A stretch of DNA of 64,000 nucleotides from Dictyobacter alpinus (GCF_003967575.1 NZ_BIFT01000001.1:1674001-1738000); one strand, 5' to 3'; counted from the first letter of the stretch, positions 9,325-18,100 are shown. The notes: generated by a model from the sequence alone, not told the origin. Numbers and translations: made by a program.

Positions 9325-9780
9325 TTATTTCGCTGTAGGGGTCGCAGACTGAAACTTAGATGGACACTTGGCCAGCAAGGTTTGCGCCTCAAATGGACCA
9401 CTGCCAGTATAATGTCCCTCTACGACCACTTGAACGCCAGGCTTGAAAATGTCTGGCACAACACCGCTATAGGTGACAGGTAACGTCTGATTGCTATCCG
9501 TAATAGAGAAAGAGACGCTCTGAGTCTGATCATTGCGTTTAATAGTATTTTTTTCCACGATCCCCGAAACACGAACCGAGCGCGCAACGCAGTCCGAACA
9601 ATGATGCAACTCGGGTACCGTCAAATAATAGACTGCACTACTCTGAGTGTTGGCATAGACCAGATAAATCATCGCCCCCAGAATAGCGATACCAGCCAGA
9701 ATAAAGCTAAGCGGGACGCGCTTACGCGGCTGTGCCGTCTTCCTCTGCCCGTCCTTAGAAACATTTAAAGCAGGCTGCAC
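9325..9780 (-). CDS. ccmE: Heme chaperone CcmE, Cys-type variant
   Basis: 151 residues from a GTG at 9780 (GGAGG 7 bp upstream). A membrane anchor (24-43) precedes an OB-fold-like domain. The conserved segment before the heme site is present (VVPDIFKPGVQVVVEG, then QTLLAK), but the covalent heme-binding His of LAKHDxxY is replaced: the sequence is LAKCPSKF, giving Cys139 and Phe143. Cys-type CcmE proteins (CxxxY) are known in Desulfovibrio and archaea; here even the Tyr is Phe. An additional CSDC pair (61, 64) sits near the membrane. It lies between the CopD-like gene and ccmF. Confidence 0.9.
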   Translation of the reverse strand: MQPALNVSKDGQRKTAQPRKRVPLSFILAGIAILGAMIYLVYANTQSSAVYYLTVPELHHCSDCVARSVRVSGIVEKNTIKRNDQTQSVSFSITDSNQTLPVTYSGVVPDIFKPGVQVVVEGHYTGSGPFEAQTLLAKCPSKFQSATPTAK

Positions 9781-9827
9781 AATACGACCTCCATCAAATA
9801 ACAGTGCTCATATGCTGTGATTGCTGT

Positions 9828-10286
9828 TCAATAGCGCGTGATCGCCATCTCAAACAGCGAATTGAGAAGCGCGCCAAGGATAAATACCAGGATGCCCAGG
9901 GCTAACATGAGTTGTGGTGCGGCCTTTGAGAGTCGCGTTGTACGCCTGGCCAGGCGGCGGATATTGCTTTGTCCCAGATACATTGCCAGTACAAACAGTC
10001 CCAATGCCCCTAAAATCTTGAGGGCCAGCACAATTATATACGGTAAACCCAGATTCGTCTGCGTGAGGCGATCAAACGCGAGATAGACACCACTGAGTAG
10101 CAGCACACCGACACAAATATTGACCATACTCTTAAAGAGTTGCGCCACCTTCGCAGCCACCTCTGGTGCAGGGCCCGCGCTACGCAAAGCTGGAATCACC
10201 ACCACCAGATACATAAAACTGCCACCAACCCAGGCAGTCGCAGCCAGAATATGCACAAGGCGCACAAACCACTGTATCTCCCACAT
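9828..10286 (-). CDS. CopD-like four-helix membrane protein
   Basis: 152 residues from ATG 10286; longer in-frame readings would overlap the upstream thioredoxin gene. Four membrane helices are predicted. The first contains RLVHILAATAWVGGSF with a His in the helix, the pattern of CopD/DUF4149-type putative heme or copper membrane proteins. It lies between the ccmG-like gene (13-bp gap) and ccmE. A role in heme or copper handling for cytochrome assembly is inferred from family and location only. Confidence 0.65.
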   Translation of the reverse strand: MWEIQWFVRLVHILAATAWVGGSFMYLVVVIPALRSAGPAPEVAAKVAQLFKSMVNICVGVLLLSGVYLAFDRLTQTNLGLPYIIVLALKILGALGLFVLAMYLGQSNIRRLARRTTRLSKAAPQLMLALGILVFILGALLNSLFEMAITRY

Positions 10287-10299
10287 ATTACCGGTGGCC

Positions 10300-10920
10300 T
10301 CATTTTTCCTGAAATTTTGCCATTTCTTGTTGCAGCCCGGCCGCATCAATCTCGCCAACCCAACGGGCCACGACCTTACCACTGCGATCAATGAAGAACG
10401 TTTCAGGCCTATTCGTGCCGCCATAGTCGGAAAAAGTATTGCCCGTCACGGTATCCGCAACACTGGTATAGCTCACACCATATTTTTGCAGAAATTTCGT
10501 ACCGGCGCTAGATGGCTCTCCACCATTTATACCTAATAACACGACACCTTTAGCCTGGAGATCAGGCCAGGAGCGCTGTAAGAAAGGTGTCTCACGCACG
10601 CAAGGATCGCACCAAGATGCCCAGAAGTTGATAATCACTGGCTTACCCTTATAGTCGGATAGACTGACGCTTTTATTATTGCCATTGATGGTGGACAATG
10701 CAAAAGTGGGAGCAGCCTTACCGATCAAAGGACTCGGCGCGTCACCTGCGCTAATCAGCGTATCATCGGGCGAATGCGTAGCATTGGACTTCGACACAGG
10801 CGTCGTCAGCTGCGTCCACAACAAGACCAGCGCCCCGATGATTAAAATATTTGTCACGACAAAAACAACAACACTACGCTTACGCGATTTAGGATTGGTT
10901 ATCGTCTGATTTGTTTCCAT
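10300..10920 (-). CDS. Membrane-anchored thioredoxin-like protein (CcmG/ResA type)
   Basis: 206 residues from ATG 10920. An N-terminal helix (17-37) anchors a thioredoxin fold outside the membrane. The redox site WASWCDPC gives Cys104 and Cys107, and the cis-Pro region reads NRPETFFIDRSG. ResA/CcmG proteins reduce disulfides in apocytochrome c before heme ligation. It is the first gene of the ccm operon, 40 bp downstream of the -10-like box of the shared respiratory promoter described at 10960-11024. Confidence 0.9.
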   Translation of the reverse strand: METNQTITNPKSRKRSVVVFVVTNILIIGALVLLWTQLTTPVSKSNATHSPDDTLISAGDAPSPLIGKAAPTFALSTINGNNKSVSLSDYKGKPVIINFWASWCDPCVRETPFLQRSWPDLQAKGVVLLGINGGEPSSAGTKFLQKYGVSYTSVADTVTGNTFSDYGGTNRPETFFIDRSGKVVARWVGEIDAAGLQQEMAKFQEK

Positions 10921-10959
10921 ACAATGCCCAATTCTCACAGAATAAATAACAACGGTTTG

Positions 10960-11024
10960 ATTATGGTGCTTGAGCCTGATAGCCAACTTGCAAGCCTTCA
11001 CCATCACCTTACAAAGACCTGAAC
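10960..11024 (-). promoter_or_regulatory. Respiratory-regulon promoter, ccm operon copy
   Basis: In coding orientation: 19-bp motif GTTCAGGTCTTTGTAAGGT (11024-11006), 12 bp, TTGCAAG (10993-10987), 5 bp, TATCAGG (10981-10975), 9 bp, -10-like CATAAT (10965-10960). No -35 is recognisable. The same boxes at identical spacing precede ctaC, ctaB and the receiver-fusion gene at 18964. The ccmG-like start is 40 bp downstream. Confidence 0.8.
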
Positions 11025-11116
11025 GTTTTCCGTGCTCAATTTCCCCACCCTTCCCCCTCCGGGGGAAAAGAGAGGGGAGGGAAGAGTTGCGAGGACACCT
11101 CGCGCTCCGTCATGGG

Positions 11117-11251
11117 CTGCCGCCCCTGCACCCCGCCTTTCATGTTGCCATCCCTGCATCCCGCTTTTATGCCGCCACCCCTGCACCCCGCTTTTATGCC
11201 GCCATCCCTGCACCCCGCTTTTATGCCGCCATCCCTGCACCCCGCTTTTAA
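11117..11251. repeat. Five-unit 27-bp tandem repeat
   Basis: Five head-to-tail 27-bp units start at 11117, 11144, 11171, 11198 and 11225, each containing CCCTGCACCCCGCTTTTAT or a close variant. The last two complete units are nearly identical and the first two are diverged. The array runs directly into the palindrome at 11248. Apparent open frames across it are low-complexity and not considered genes. Confidence 0.9.
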
Positions 11252-11313
11252 ATTGTATGGCGGGTTGAAAAAAGGTGCCGCAGCACCTTTTTTCAACCCG
11301 CCATACAATTTAA
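11248..11313. repeat. 31-bp perfect palindrome with 4-nt loop
   Basis: Arms 11248-11278 and 11283-11313 are perfectly complementary around CGCA. Immediately to the right is a small hairpin GTCCCC-GTCA-GGGGAC followed by GAGTGTGG (11318-11341); the same hairpin plus GAGTGTGG recurs inverted beside the palindrome at 30225. On the minus strand it lies beyond the PfpI gene terminator. Confidence 0.9.
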
Positions 11314-11377
11314 GGCAAGTCCCCGTCAGGGGACGAGTGTGGTCACACCATATAAACGCAATATAAAAAGGGTCAAA

Positions 11378-11428
11378 CACATAAAAAGAGCTTTCCCACC
11401 CGAAAAGTGGGAAAGCTCTTTTTATGTG
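11378..11428 (-). terminator. Rho-independent-like terminator after PfpI gene
   Basis: 22-bp perfect stem (11378-11399 with 11407-11428) and a 7-nt loop, with A/T runs inside the stem ends. It begins 9 bp past the stop of the PfpI-family gene. Confidence 0.75.
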
Positions 11429-11436
11429 CGGATATT

Positions 11437-12051
11437 TTAGCCTGTAATAATATCCTGGGGAGATTGGGTCGTGGCTGAACCTGAAACCGCACCCTTCGCC
11501 TTATATTCAGCAAAGAGAGCAACCATCTCAGGATTGAACGCCGGCAAATCCTTAGGACTACGACTGGTAACCAGATTACGATCACGCACAACCTCTTTAT
11601 CCACCCAATTACCACCCGCATTCCGGATATCATCCTGAATAGTATAGTAGCTCGTCAAAGTACGACCCTTCGCAACACCAGATGAAATCAGCAACCAGGG
11701 AGCATGGCAGATAACCGCCATTGGACGGCCACTTTTATCAATTTGCTGCACAAAATCCCGAGCCTTCTGCTCCATACGAATAGTGTCCGCATTGATCGCG
11801 CCACCAGGAAGGAGTATCGCATCAAAATCGCCAGGATTAGCCTGATCGAGAGTCATATCAACAGGAAAGCTATCAGCCTTCTCATCATGGTTTACACCCT
11901 GTACCTGACCGGCCTTCGGAGCGATAATCTTGGTGATCGCGCCAGCCTGATCAAGTGCTTTACGTGGCTCAGTCATCTCCGCCTGCTCAAAATCATCTGA
12001 GACCAGGATAGCCACACGCAACCCATCTAATTGTTTACCACTTGCTTGCAT
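11437..12051 (-). CDS. DJ-1/PfpI family protein
   Basis: 204 residues, single domain, cytosolic. The nucleophile elbow AVICHAPW gives Cys115-His116, with the acidic partner in DFEQAE (Glu22) near the N-terminus, as in PfpI/YhbO. Family members are stress-linked hydrolases or deglycases of uncertain substrate. A 10-residue N-terminal extension precedes the first strand. A TATAAT-like -10 on the minus strand near 12100 could drive it. A strong hairpin terminator follows the stop. Confidence 0.85.
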   Translation of the reverse strand: MQASGKQLDGLRVAILVSDDFEQAEMTEPRKALDQAGAITKIIAPKAGQVQGVNHDEKADSFPVDMTLDQANPGDFDAILLPGGAINADTIRMEQKARDFVQQIDKSGRPMAVICHAPWLLISSGVAKGRTLTSYYTIQDDIRNAGGNWVDKEVVRDRNLVTSRSPKDLPAFNPEMVALFAEYKAKGAVSGSATTQSPQDIITG

Positions 12052-12146
12052 AATTCTGCCTTTCTCCTTCTACCTACTCTACATTTAGTGATTGACATCT
12101 ATTATACGGATAGACATAAAAAAAGGAGTCTCAGCAATATGCACAA

Positions 12147-12710
12147 TTATAACCACTTCACCATATGGAGATATGGATGTTGATAAAGCTGCACAACTTT
12201 ATCCTGCTGATAGTTAAGATGTTGATAGAGGCGCTGCGCACGCTTGTTTTCTTGATCTACCAGTAGCGCGATTTTAGCTTCACCGGCGCTATTTCTGACC
12301 CGCTCCTCCGCCGCTGAGATTAAAGCTGTACCGATACCACGACCACCATAAGCCGGAGAGACTGAGAGTGTATCAATATACCACTCATCTTCATCCGCCT
12401 CTTTATCCAGGGTCAGAGAAGGATCCTGTTTCAGATGGCGCAAACGCTCAATAAGCGGACGATCCAGGGCCGCCGCCTGACTCCCATGATAGAAGATCAA
12501 GATACCCACGGCCTGCCCATCTTCTTGCGCCACCAGCATATTTTGATAGCTTAAACGATTATCCTCGCCCTCAAAAAAGGCCGTCAGGACACGCACAATT
12601 TCCGACATCTGTCCAGTGCCAGTCAACGTACTGGCAATCTCACCATTCGCCTGCAATATCAATGGGATGACCCTCGCGGCATCCTCTCTGCTAGCGGATC
12701 GAATCTTCAT
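12147..12710 (-). CDS. GNAT family N-acetyltransferase
   Basis: 187 residues. GNAT motif A is visible as VSPAYGGRGIGTALI (acetyl-CoA pyrophosphate loop, RGIGTA), preceded by a beta-strand EWYIDTLSV and followed by the C-terminal KIALLVDQENKRAQRLY segment. The substrate is unknown. The N-terminus (IRSASREDAARVIPLI) is typical. It lies 95 bp upstream of the PfpI gene on the same strand and may be co-transcribed with it. Confidence 0.88.
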   Translation of the reverse strand: MKIRSASREDAARVIPLILQANGEIASTLTGTGQMSEIVRVLTAFFEGEDNRLSYQNMLVAQEDGQAVGILIFYHGSQAAALDRPLIERLRHLKQDPSLTLDKEADEDEWYIDTLSVSPAYGGRGIGTALISAAEERVRNSAGEAKIALLVDQENKRAQRLYQHLNYQQDKVVQLYQHPYLHMVKWL

Positions 12711-13289
12711 CCACGTCTATCCTTTCAAAGCTACCTGCCATCTATCGCCATCAGCATATCCCATAAAAGTGCAGGCACGCAAACCAGCACATCTTCTTTT
12801 TGTACTTTTCATTCTTCCATTTATGGATGAGCTTATACTAATATAAAGAAAAAGTAGAAAATCTTCAGAAATTGCTTAAAAAACCTCTTGTCATTTTCTC
12901 GCAACTTCGAGTATAATTGCTTTTGGCAACTATGCATGAAAAGTCACATTATTTTTATTTGGTTAGATAGATCAACATACTATTTCTTTTAGAAGAATAG
13001 ATAGTTATCTTGCAAGAGTCGCATGAATCGCTCTTTCCTATTTTTTCTTGCGCTATTCATTGTTCCTCTTCTTTTTCAGGGATGCTTTTTGTCATGTTTG
13101 TGTATATATGCACAAAACATGCCTTTTTGATGCCTACACATCTTTCCAGAAGGATACTCTTTTTTTGTGCGTATTTTCAAAGAGGATCCTTTCCTCTGCC
13201 CTATATTTTTGTGCTCTTTTTTGTAGGAATGGATTTCACTATATGGATCGTTTTTTTCATCGATAGATTCGCATGAAACATCCTCTTCC
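12711..13289. other. Intergenic region between divergent genes
   Basis: 579 bp, AT-rich and especially T-rich on the plus strand, between the GNAT gene and the RHS gene. Apart from the promoter-like site at 12888-12917 I see no conserved structure. Open frames here are short and T-rich, with no ribosome sites or protein-like composition. Confidence 0.6.
12888..12917 (+). promoter_or_regulatory. Sigma70-like promoter upstream of RHS gene
   Basis: TTGTCA (12888-12893), an 18-bp spacer and a perfect TATAAT (12912-12917) point toward the RHS gene. If used, the leader would be about 365 nt long. Confidence 0.5.
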
Positions 13290-16200
13290 ATGAATGCAGT
13301 ACCCATCACACAGGTAACGCGTTTATCCTGGACCTCTCTCTGGCGTCTCCTGCTGGTCATCAGCCTGACGACCGGAGCTATTTTAACCACGGTTATGGGC
13401 GCGACCCCTTCTGCCTATGCGGCAACGGCGGCAGCCACAGCAACCCCAACCACCGACCTGCCACCAACCTTTAGCGGGGTACGCACACCTCGTCGCAATG
13501 TGCCGGTTCCCACCAACGTTCATGACACCAGCTCACATGTGTCACCATTCAAGCCAGCCCAGGCTAAAACAGTCCAGGCTAAAGCAGCTGTGACCGTCAA
13601 TGGCACCACCCCACTCAATGGTCTGGGTGATTCCTCCCTCTATACCTTCGTCGACAAGTCCTTGTCCGATCGGTTGGACCTCAAGGTCAACGTTGCCAAC
13701 GGCAACCTGGTCCTGCACACGGTCGAGTTACAGGTGACCGGGACCGGGCTCAACAATACGGTTGGTGGCTACTATAACAGCCAGAACAACTGGTGGTTGG
13801 TCGATCATGGTACCAACTGGGGCTTCACCACCGGTCGCGGTGCCAGCCTGTACCTGGATGATGTGCCCAGCGGCGGCGGTATCAAATTGACCCTGCCCAC
13901 AGGACTCAAAGCCTACTTTGCTCCTGATGGCAGTGGCGGCTACAAAGATGCCCCCAGCCTCAAAGCCACCCTCGTCCATCCTGATTCCGCCACCTATGAA
14001 CTGCGCTTTCATCAAAGCGGTGAGCGCTGGATCTTCAATCAGTGGGGGACCCGCTACGAGGTACTGGACAAAAATAATAATCTGATCGATTATCATTATC
14101 TGTCGAATGGAGATTGGACGGGCACGACCGATACCCAGGATCGGACGCTGAGTACCACACTGGATGCCAATCACCTGGTGAAAACGGTCACCGATACTAC
14201 CCTGGTCAATGGCAAGACACGTACCATCACGTATGGCTATGATGCGCAGCTCAATCTGACCAGTATCACCGATGCCAATAACAAGCAGACCATCTTCACC
14301 TATGATCCTAATGGCGATTCCGAACTGATGAGTATCAAGGATCCCCAGGGGCATACCACCACCATCACCTATGGCGCTACCGGTCAGGTCAGCACCATCA
14401 CCGACGTCTATAACAAGCAGACCATCTTCACGTATAACAGTGGCAATACCGTCGTCAAGGATGTCAACGGGCACTCCACCACCTATACGTATCAGGCGAA
14501 TCTGCAGGTGACCAAAACCACCAATGCCCTGGGCAAGAGCACCAATAGCAGCTTTGATGCCAACTCCTATAATGTCACGAAGTATGCGGACGCTCTGACC
14601 ACGCAAACACCAACTGATTATCAATATGCGACCAACGGGCAAGTCTCCCAGATCACGGATCCCACGGGAGCGAGCACCAAGTTCACCTATTCGCCGTTGT
14701 CGGGTGGACAACAACAAAATGTGCCGTATCAGCCCACCACCGGGACGGATGCGCAGAATAATGTGACCACCAATGCCTACGACAATTATGGTAATCTGAC
14801 CTCGAGTAGCGACACCACCGGTGGCAAAACCAATGGCAGCAAGCTGCAGTATTCCTACAACCTGGATGGCACGCCATCTGGCAGCAAGGATGCCAACGGT
14901 AACACCACCCTCTATGGCTATGATGGCAAGGGCAATCTGAATACGGTGACGCCGCCGGCACCAATGGGTAAAACCACTCTGACGTATGATGCGTTGAGCC
15001 GGGTGAGCACCGAAACGGACGGCGTGGGCAATAAGACCAGCTTCACCTACGATGTCTTTGATCGCATCCTCACCATCACCTATGGGACCGGCACCGCCAA
15101 TGCCACTACCGTCACCTATACATATGACAATGACGGCAATGACCTGACTGAACAGGATGGCACCGGAACCACCACCTTTACCTATGATAACCTCAACCGT
15201 CAAACCAACAAACTCCTGCCAGGTGGCACCAACATTGTCAGTACCTTTGATAATATTGGCAACCTGACCAGTTTGAATGACGGTACCGGCCTGACCAAAT
15301 ACGGCTACAACGAAATCAACCTGATGACCACCCTGACCGATCCAGGCAATGCCATCACGACATATGGCTATGACGATGCCAATCGCAAGACCCGCATCCA
15401 ATATCCCAATGGAACAGGTATGATCATGGGCTATGATGCGGCAGGTCGCCAGGTGAGCAACGTAGGGGGCAAGACCACCGGTAGTGGCAGCACGCTCGCT
15501 ATCCCGAGTCCCTATACAGGCTATACTTACAACTATGGCTCTTCTACAGCTTCCAAAGAGGTCTTGCAAAGCGCGGTCAAGCATAGTGCCAATAATTACA
15601 GTGTCTACGGCACCTGGACCTATCAGTACGATAACCTCAATCGTTTGAGTGACGTCAAAAATCCGACGCAGCATTGGGCCATCGGCTATGATGCCAACGG
15701 CAACATGACCAGCAAACAGTATACGGGTGCGTCCAACTTTATCGCAACCTATACGAATTTTAATGCGGCCAATCAGCCAACCGGAGCGAGCAGCACCGGA
15801 AATTATGCCGGTCAGCCCGTCTCGGCGAGTGCGACCTATAGTTATGACGCCAACGGAAACCTGACCGCGATCACCAATAGCGGTGATTCGAAGGGAGCGT
15901 TGTCCCTGGCCCAAACCCATACCTACAACAACGCCAACCAGGATGTGAGTGGTGCTGGATCGACCAAGTCCTATACACAGAGCTATAGTGGAACCGACCA
16001 GACCCAGCGCGTCAACAACAACGGCACCAGTACCGTGTATACCGGCCTGGGCTTGAGCACCGAAAAAGTCGCGGGCAACACCACCGAGTATGTGCGCTGT
16101 AGTTGTGGTATGCTCAATAGTGAGCGTACGTCCGCGGGGAAGGTCTACTACTATCTCTTCGATGGACTCGGCTCGATTGTGGGCATGACCGACAGTGCCG

Positions 16201-16739
16201 GCAACATGGCCGCCAGTTACGACTACGATCCCTTCGGAGGCGTCGCTGGTAGCGTCATCCAAACCGGCGTCACCAATCCCTGGCAGTATGCTGGTGGCTA
16301 CTATGACAGCACCACCGACCTGATCAAATTCGGCATTCGCTACTATGATGTCCGCTTCAATCGCTGGACCCAGCGCACACCCGTCGGCGGCACCCTACAG
16401 GAAACGCTCAAAGCCAACCCCTATGAGTATGCCGATGATAATCCTGTCAATGAGGTGGATCCCAGTGGAAGAATTAGCATCACTACAGATTGTATTGTAA
16501 AAGCTGCTGGACTTACGGGTATAGTTTCAGCTGTTGCAGGTATATTTTCATTCCTTGCTGACACTGGAGCAGGAGGTGCTGTAGGATTAGCGCTTGCGGC
16601 TGCAAGTGCCCCAGGAGATGTCGCCATCGCAGGTCTTGCAGTAAGCATGTTTATTGGGTTATCTGTAGTTGGTAGCATTATTGGCATTATTGGCATTATT
16701 CAGGGCGTCCCTGATGCCAAAAAAGCTTGTGGCATTTAG
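13290..16739 (+). CDS. Secreted RHS-repeat protein with variable hydrophobic tip
   Basis: 1149 residues. A signal peptide (1-44, ending AYA) is followed by a low-complexity linker, an N-terminal beta domain and a long array of YD/RHS repeats (Y-D-x-x-G-N pattern) from about residue 280 to 1040. The RHS-core end is clear: RYYDVRFNRWTQRTPVGG, then the boundary NPVNEVDPSG. After DPSG come 89 residues (from about 16470) of different composition: Gly/Ala-rich hydrophobic helices flanked by Cys, with AT-richer codons than the core. In RHS systems the segment after this boundary is the toxin, encapsulated in the YD shell and released by self-cleavage. A pore-type or membrane-active tip is inferred. 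Confidence 0.85.
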   Translation: MNAVPITQVTRLSWTSLWRLLLVISLTTGAILTTVMGATPSAYAATAAATATPTTDLPPTFSGVRTPRRNVPVPTNVHDTSSHVSPFKPAQAKTVQAKAAVTVNGTTPLNGLGDSSLYTFVDKSLSDRLDLKVNVANGNLVLHTVELQVTGTGLNNTVGGYYNSQNNWWLVDHGTNWGFTTGRGASLYLDDVPSGGGIKLTLPTGLKAYFAPDGSGGYKDAPSLKATLVHPDSATYELRFHQSGERWIFNQWGTRYEVLDKNNNLIDYHYLSNGDWTGTTDTQDRTLSTTLDANHLVKTVTDTTLVNGKTRTITYGYDAQLNLTSITDANNKQTIFTYDPNGDSELMSIKDPQGHTTTITYGATGQVSTITDVYNKQTIFTYNSGNTVVKDVNGHSTTYTYQANLQVTKTTNALGKSTNSSFDANSYNVTKYADALTTQTPTDYQYATNGQVSQITDPTGASTKFTYSPLSGGQQQNVPYQPTTGTDAQNNVTTNAYDNYGNLTSSSDTTGGKTNGSKLQYSYNLDGTPSGSKDANGNTTLYGYDGKGNLNTVTPPAPMGKTTLTYDALSRVSTETDGVGNKTSFTYDVFDRILTITYGTGTANATTVTYTYDNDGNDLTEQDGTGTTTFTYDNLNRQTNKLLPGGTNIVSTFDNIGNLTSLNDGTGLTKYGYNEINLMTTLTDPGNAITTYGYDDANRKTRIQYPNGTGMIMGYDAAGRQVSNVGGKTTGSGSTLAIPSPYTGYTYNYGSSTASKEVLQSAVKHSANNYSVYGTWTYQYDNLNRLSDVKNPTQHWAIGYDANGNMTSKQYTGASNFIATYTNFNAANQPTGASSTGNYAGQPVSASATYSYDANGNLTAITNSGDSKGALSLAQTHTYNNANQDVSGAGSTKSYTQSYSGTDQTQRVNNNGTSTVYTGLGLSTEKVAGNTTEYVRCSCGMLNSERTSAGKVYYYLFDGLGSIVGMTDSAGNMAASYDYDPFGGVAGSVIQTGVTNPWQYAGGYYDSTTDLIKFGIRYYDVRFNRWTQRTPVGGTLQETLKANPYEYADDNPVNEVDPSGRISITTDCIVKAAGLTGIVSAVAGIFSFLADTGAGGAVGLALAAASAPGDVAIAGLAVSMFIGLSVVGSIIGIIGIIQGVPDAKKACGI

Positions 16740-16868
16740 CTATATTCTAGCTAGTAATTTTAACTGAGAATGAAAGATCTCAGGCCTAGCAATTTGTGTA
16801 AAAGACGGCAAGAGGAAGATAGTATCGTATATATTATCTTCCTCGCATTAGCTATTTGGAGGAATACT

Positions 16869-17060
16869 TTGAAAAATCTCTCACTAATATTTGCTATTAT
16901 TGGTACAGTAGCAGATGCAATAGCACTAATATTGATTATTTTACTATTTTTTGCACGTAAATACTTTACTACTTCATTAGTCTTAGAGTTTATAGGACTG
17001 ATTATTTTACTAATATGCTTGGTAAGTTTTATACGTTATAAAGTACATAAAAAAAGCTAG
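16869..17060 (+). CDS. Small two-helix membrane protein, candidate RHS immunity
   Basis: 63 residues from a TTG at 16869 with a strong GGAGG 6 bp upstream; an ATG at 16770 in the same frame has no site and would add a charged, implausible leader. Two membrane helices (about 5-28 and 34-54) end in a basic tail (RYKVHKKS). The gene is strikingly AT-rich compared with the RHS core and lies 129 bp after the RHS stop, where immunity genes normally sit. Immunity to the hydrophobic RHS tip is inferred from location only. Confidence 0.5.
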   Translation: MKNLSLIFAIIGTVADAIALILIILLFFARKYFTTSLVLEFIGLIILLICLVSFIRYKVHKKS

Positions 17061-17140
17061 AGTACTCACATTTCACAGTTTCAATCTGAAAAAAATAGAA
17101 TAGTTGATAGGCTGCCCCAGTAAAGAAAAAACCTAGTGCA

Positions 17141-17704
17141 GTGACTGCAAGCGCAGATGATTCAAAGGGAGCGCTTTCCCTAGCCCAGACCCATACCTAC
17201 AACAACGCCAACCAGGACGTAAGTGGTAGCGGTAGCGGCACTAGATCGACCAAGATCCAACGCGTCAAAAACAATGGCAACAGCACCATCTACACCGGCC
17301 TGGGCCTGAGTAGCGAGAAAGTAGCTGGCAACACCACCGAGTATGTCCACTTTAGTTGTGGTATGCTCAATAGTGAGCGTACTTCCGCGGGTAAGGTCTA
17401 CTATTATCTCTTCGATGGACTCGGCTCCATCGTGGGCATGACCGACAGTGCCAGCTACGACTACGATCCCTTCGGAGGCGTCGCTGGCAGCGTCATCCAA
17501 CCCCGCGTCACGAATCCCTGGCAGTATGCTGGTGGTTACTATGACAGCACCACCGACCTACTCAAGTTCGGCATTCGCTACTACGATGTCCGCTTCAATC
17601 GTTGGACCCAGCGCACACCCGTGGGCCGTAGCCTGCAGGAGACGCTCAAGGCTAAAGACGTTACGCTTAAGCACATTTTGCTAGAGATGGCCCGACGTGG
17701 TTAG
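17141..17704 (+). pseudogene. Displaced RHS core fragment
   Basis: The open frame (187 codons) duplicates the end of the RHS core upstream: 17155-17655 aligns with about 15887-16413. It keeps the frame despite small in-frame losses (for example AGNMAA is missing before SYDYDPFGG). Similarity stops just before the NPVNEVDPSG boundary, after which the frame runs 16 codons into unrelated sequence. No ribosome site, signal peptide or toxin tip is present. It looks like an orphan RHS end left by recombination, not an expressed gene. Confidence 0.75.
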
Positions 17705-17715
17705 CGGGCTAATCA

Positions 17716-18046
17716 TACGTGGAGTGGGCGCCACACGCGAGGCCGGCATGCGGCATGATCAAGGGCGATACGTGTTGAGCAGGCATCGCATGCCTGTGGC
17801 GCCTACACTAATCATGTTTCTTCGAGCATGATCGTTGCGGAATGTTTAAACGCACGCATCATGGTTCGCGATCCTCTCCGTCAGGGAATGGAGCAGGATA
17901 GATGAACATGACCGGCCAAACGTTCCCCGTCAATGCGGTAATATCCAACGTGATTCGTGTAGGCGCCACAGCACTGCGAGTCGTTCTGACTCGTTGGCCC
18001 ACGCAAACTCAGCAGTGCGGCCTCGCGTGTGGCGCCACTCCACGTA
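17716..18046. mobile_element. MITE-like element with about 29-bp terminal inverted repeats
   Basis: Left end 17716-17745 and right end 18018-18046 are inverted copies (TACGTGGAGTGG then GCGCCACACGCGAGGCCG) differing by one extra G. Internal inverted segments (about 17794-17812 and 17952-17972, CTGTGGCGCCTACAC type) add a second nested pair. It encodes no credible protein and sits directly after the RHS fragment. Target-site duplications were not evident. Confidence 0.6.
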
Positions 18047-18100
18047 CGACACGCTCGCCAGCCACGTCGAACCAATGCGCAAAAAGATGAATTTCACAAC

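Noticed and set aside
11032..11380. Several overlapping open frames on both strands with short repeated peptides
   Set aside because: They are produced by the 27-bp tandem repeat, a multiple of three; no ribosome site or normal composition.
13273..13293. A six-codon reading ending at the RHS start (ATGA overlap)
   Set aside because: No ribosome site; overlap of TGA and ATG can arise by chance in this short stretch.
13728..16262. 844-codon open frame on the minus strand opposite the RHS gene
   Set aside because: It is a shadow of the Gly/Asp/Thr-rich RHS repeats; composition is Ile/Gly/His-heavy without domains, and the plus frame has signal peptide and RHS motifs.
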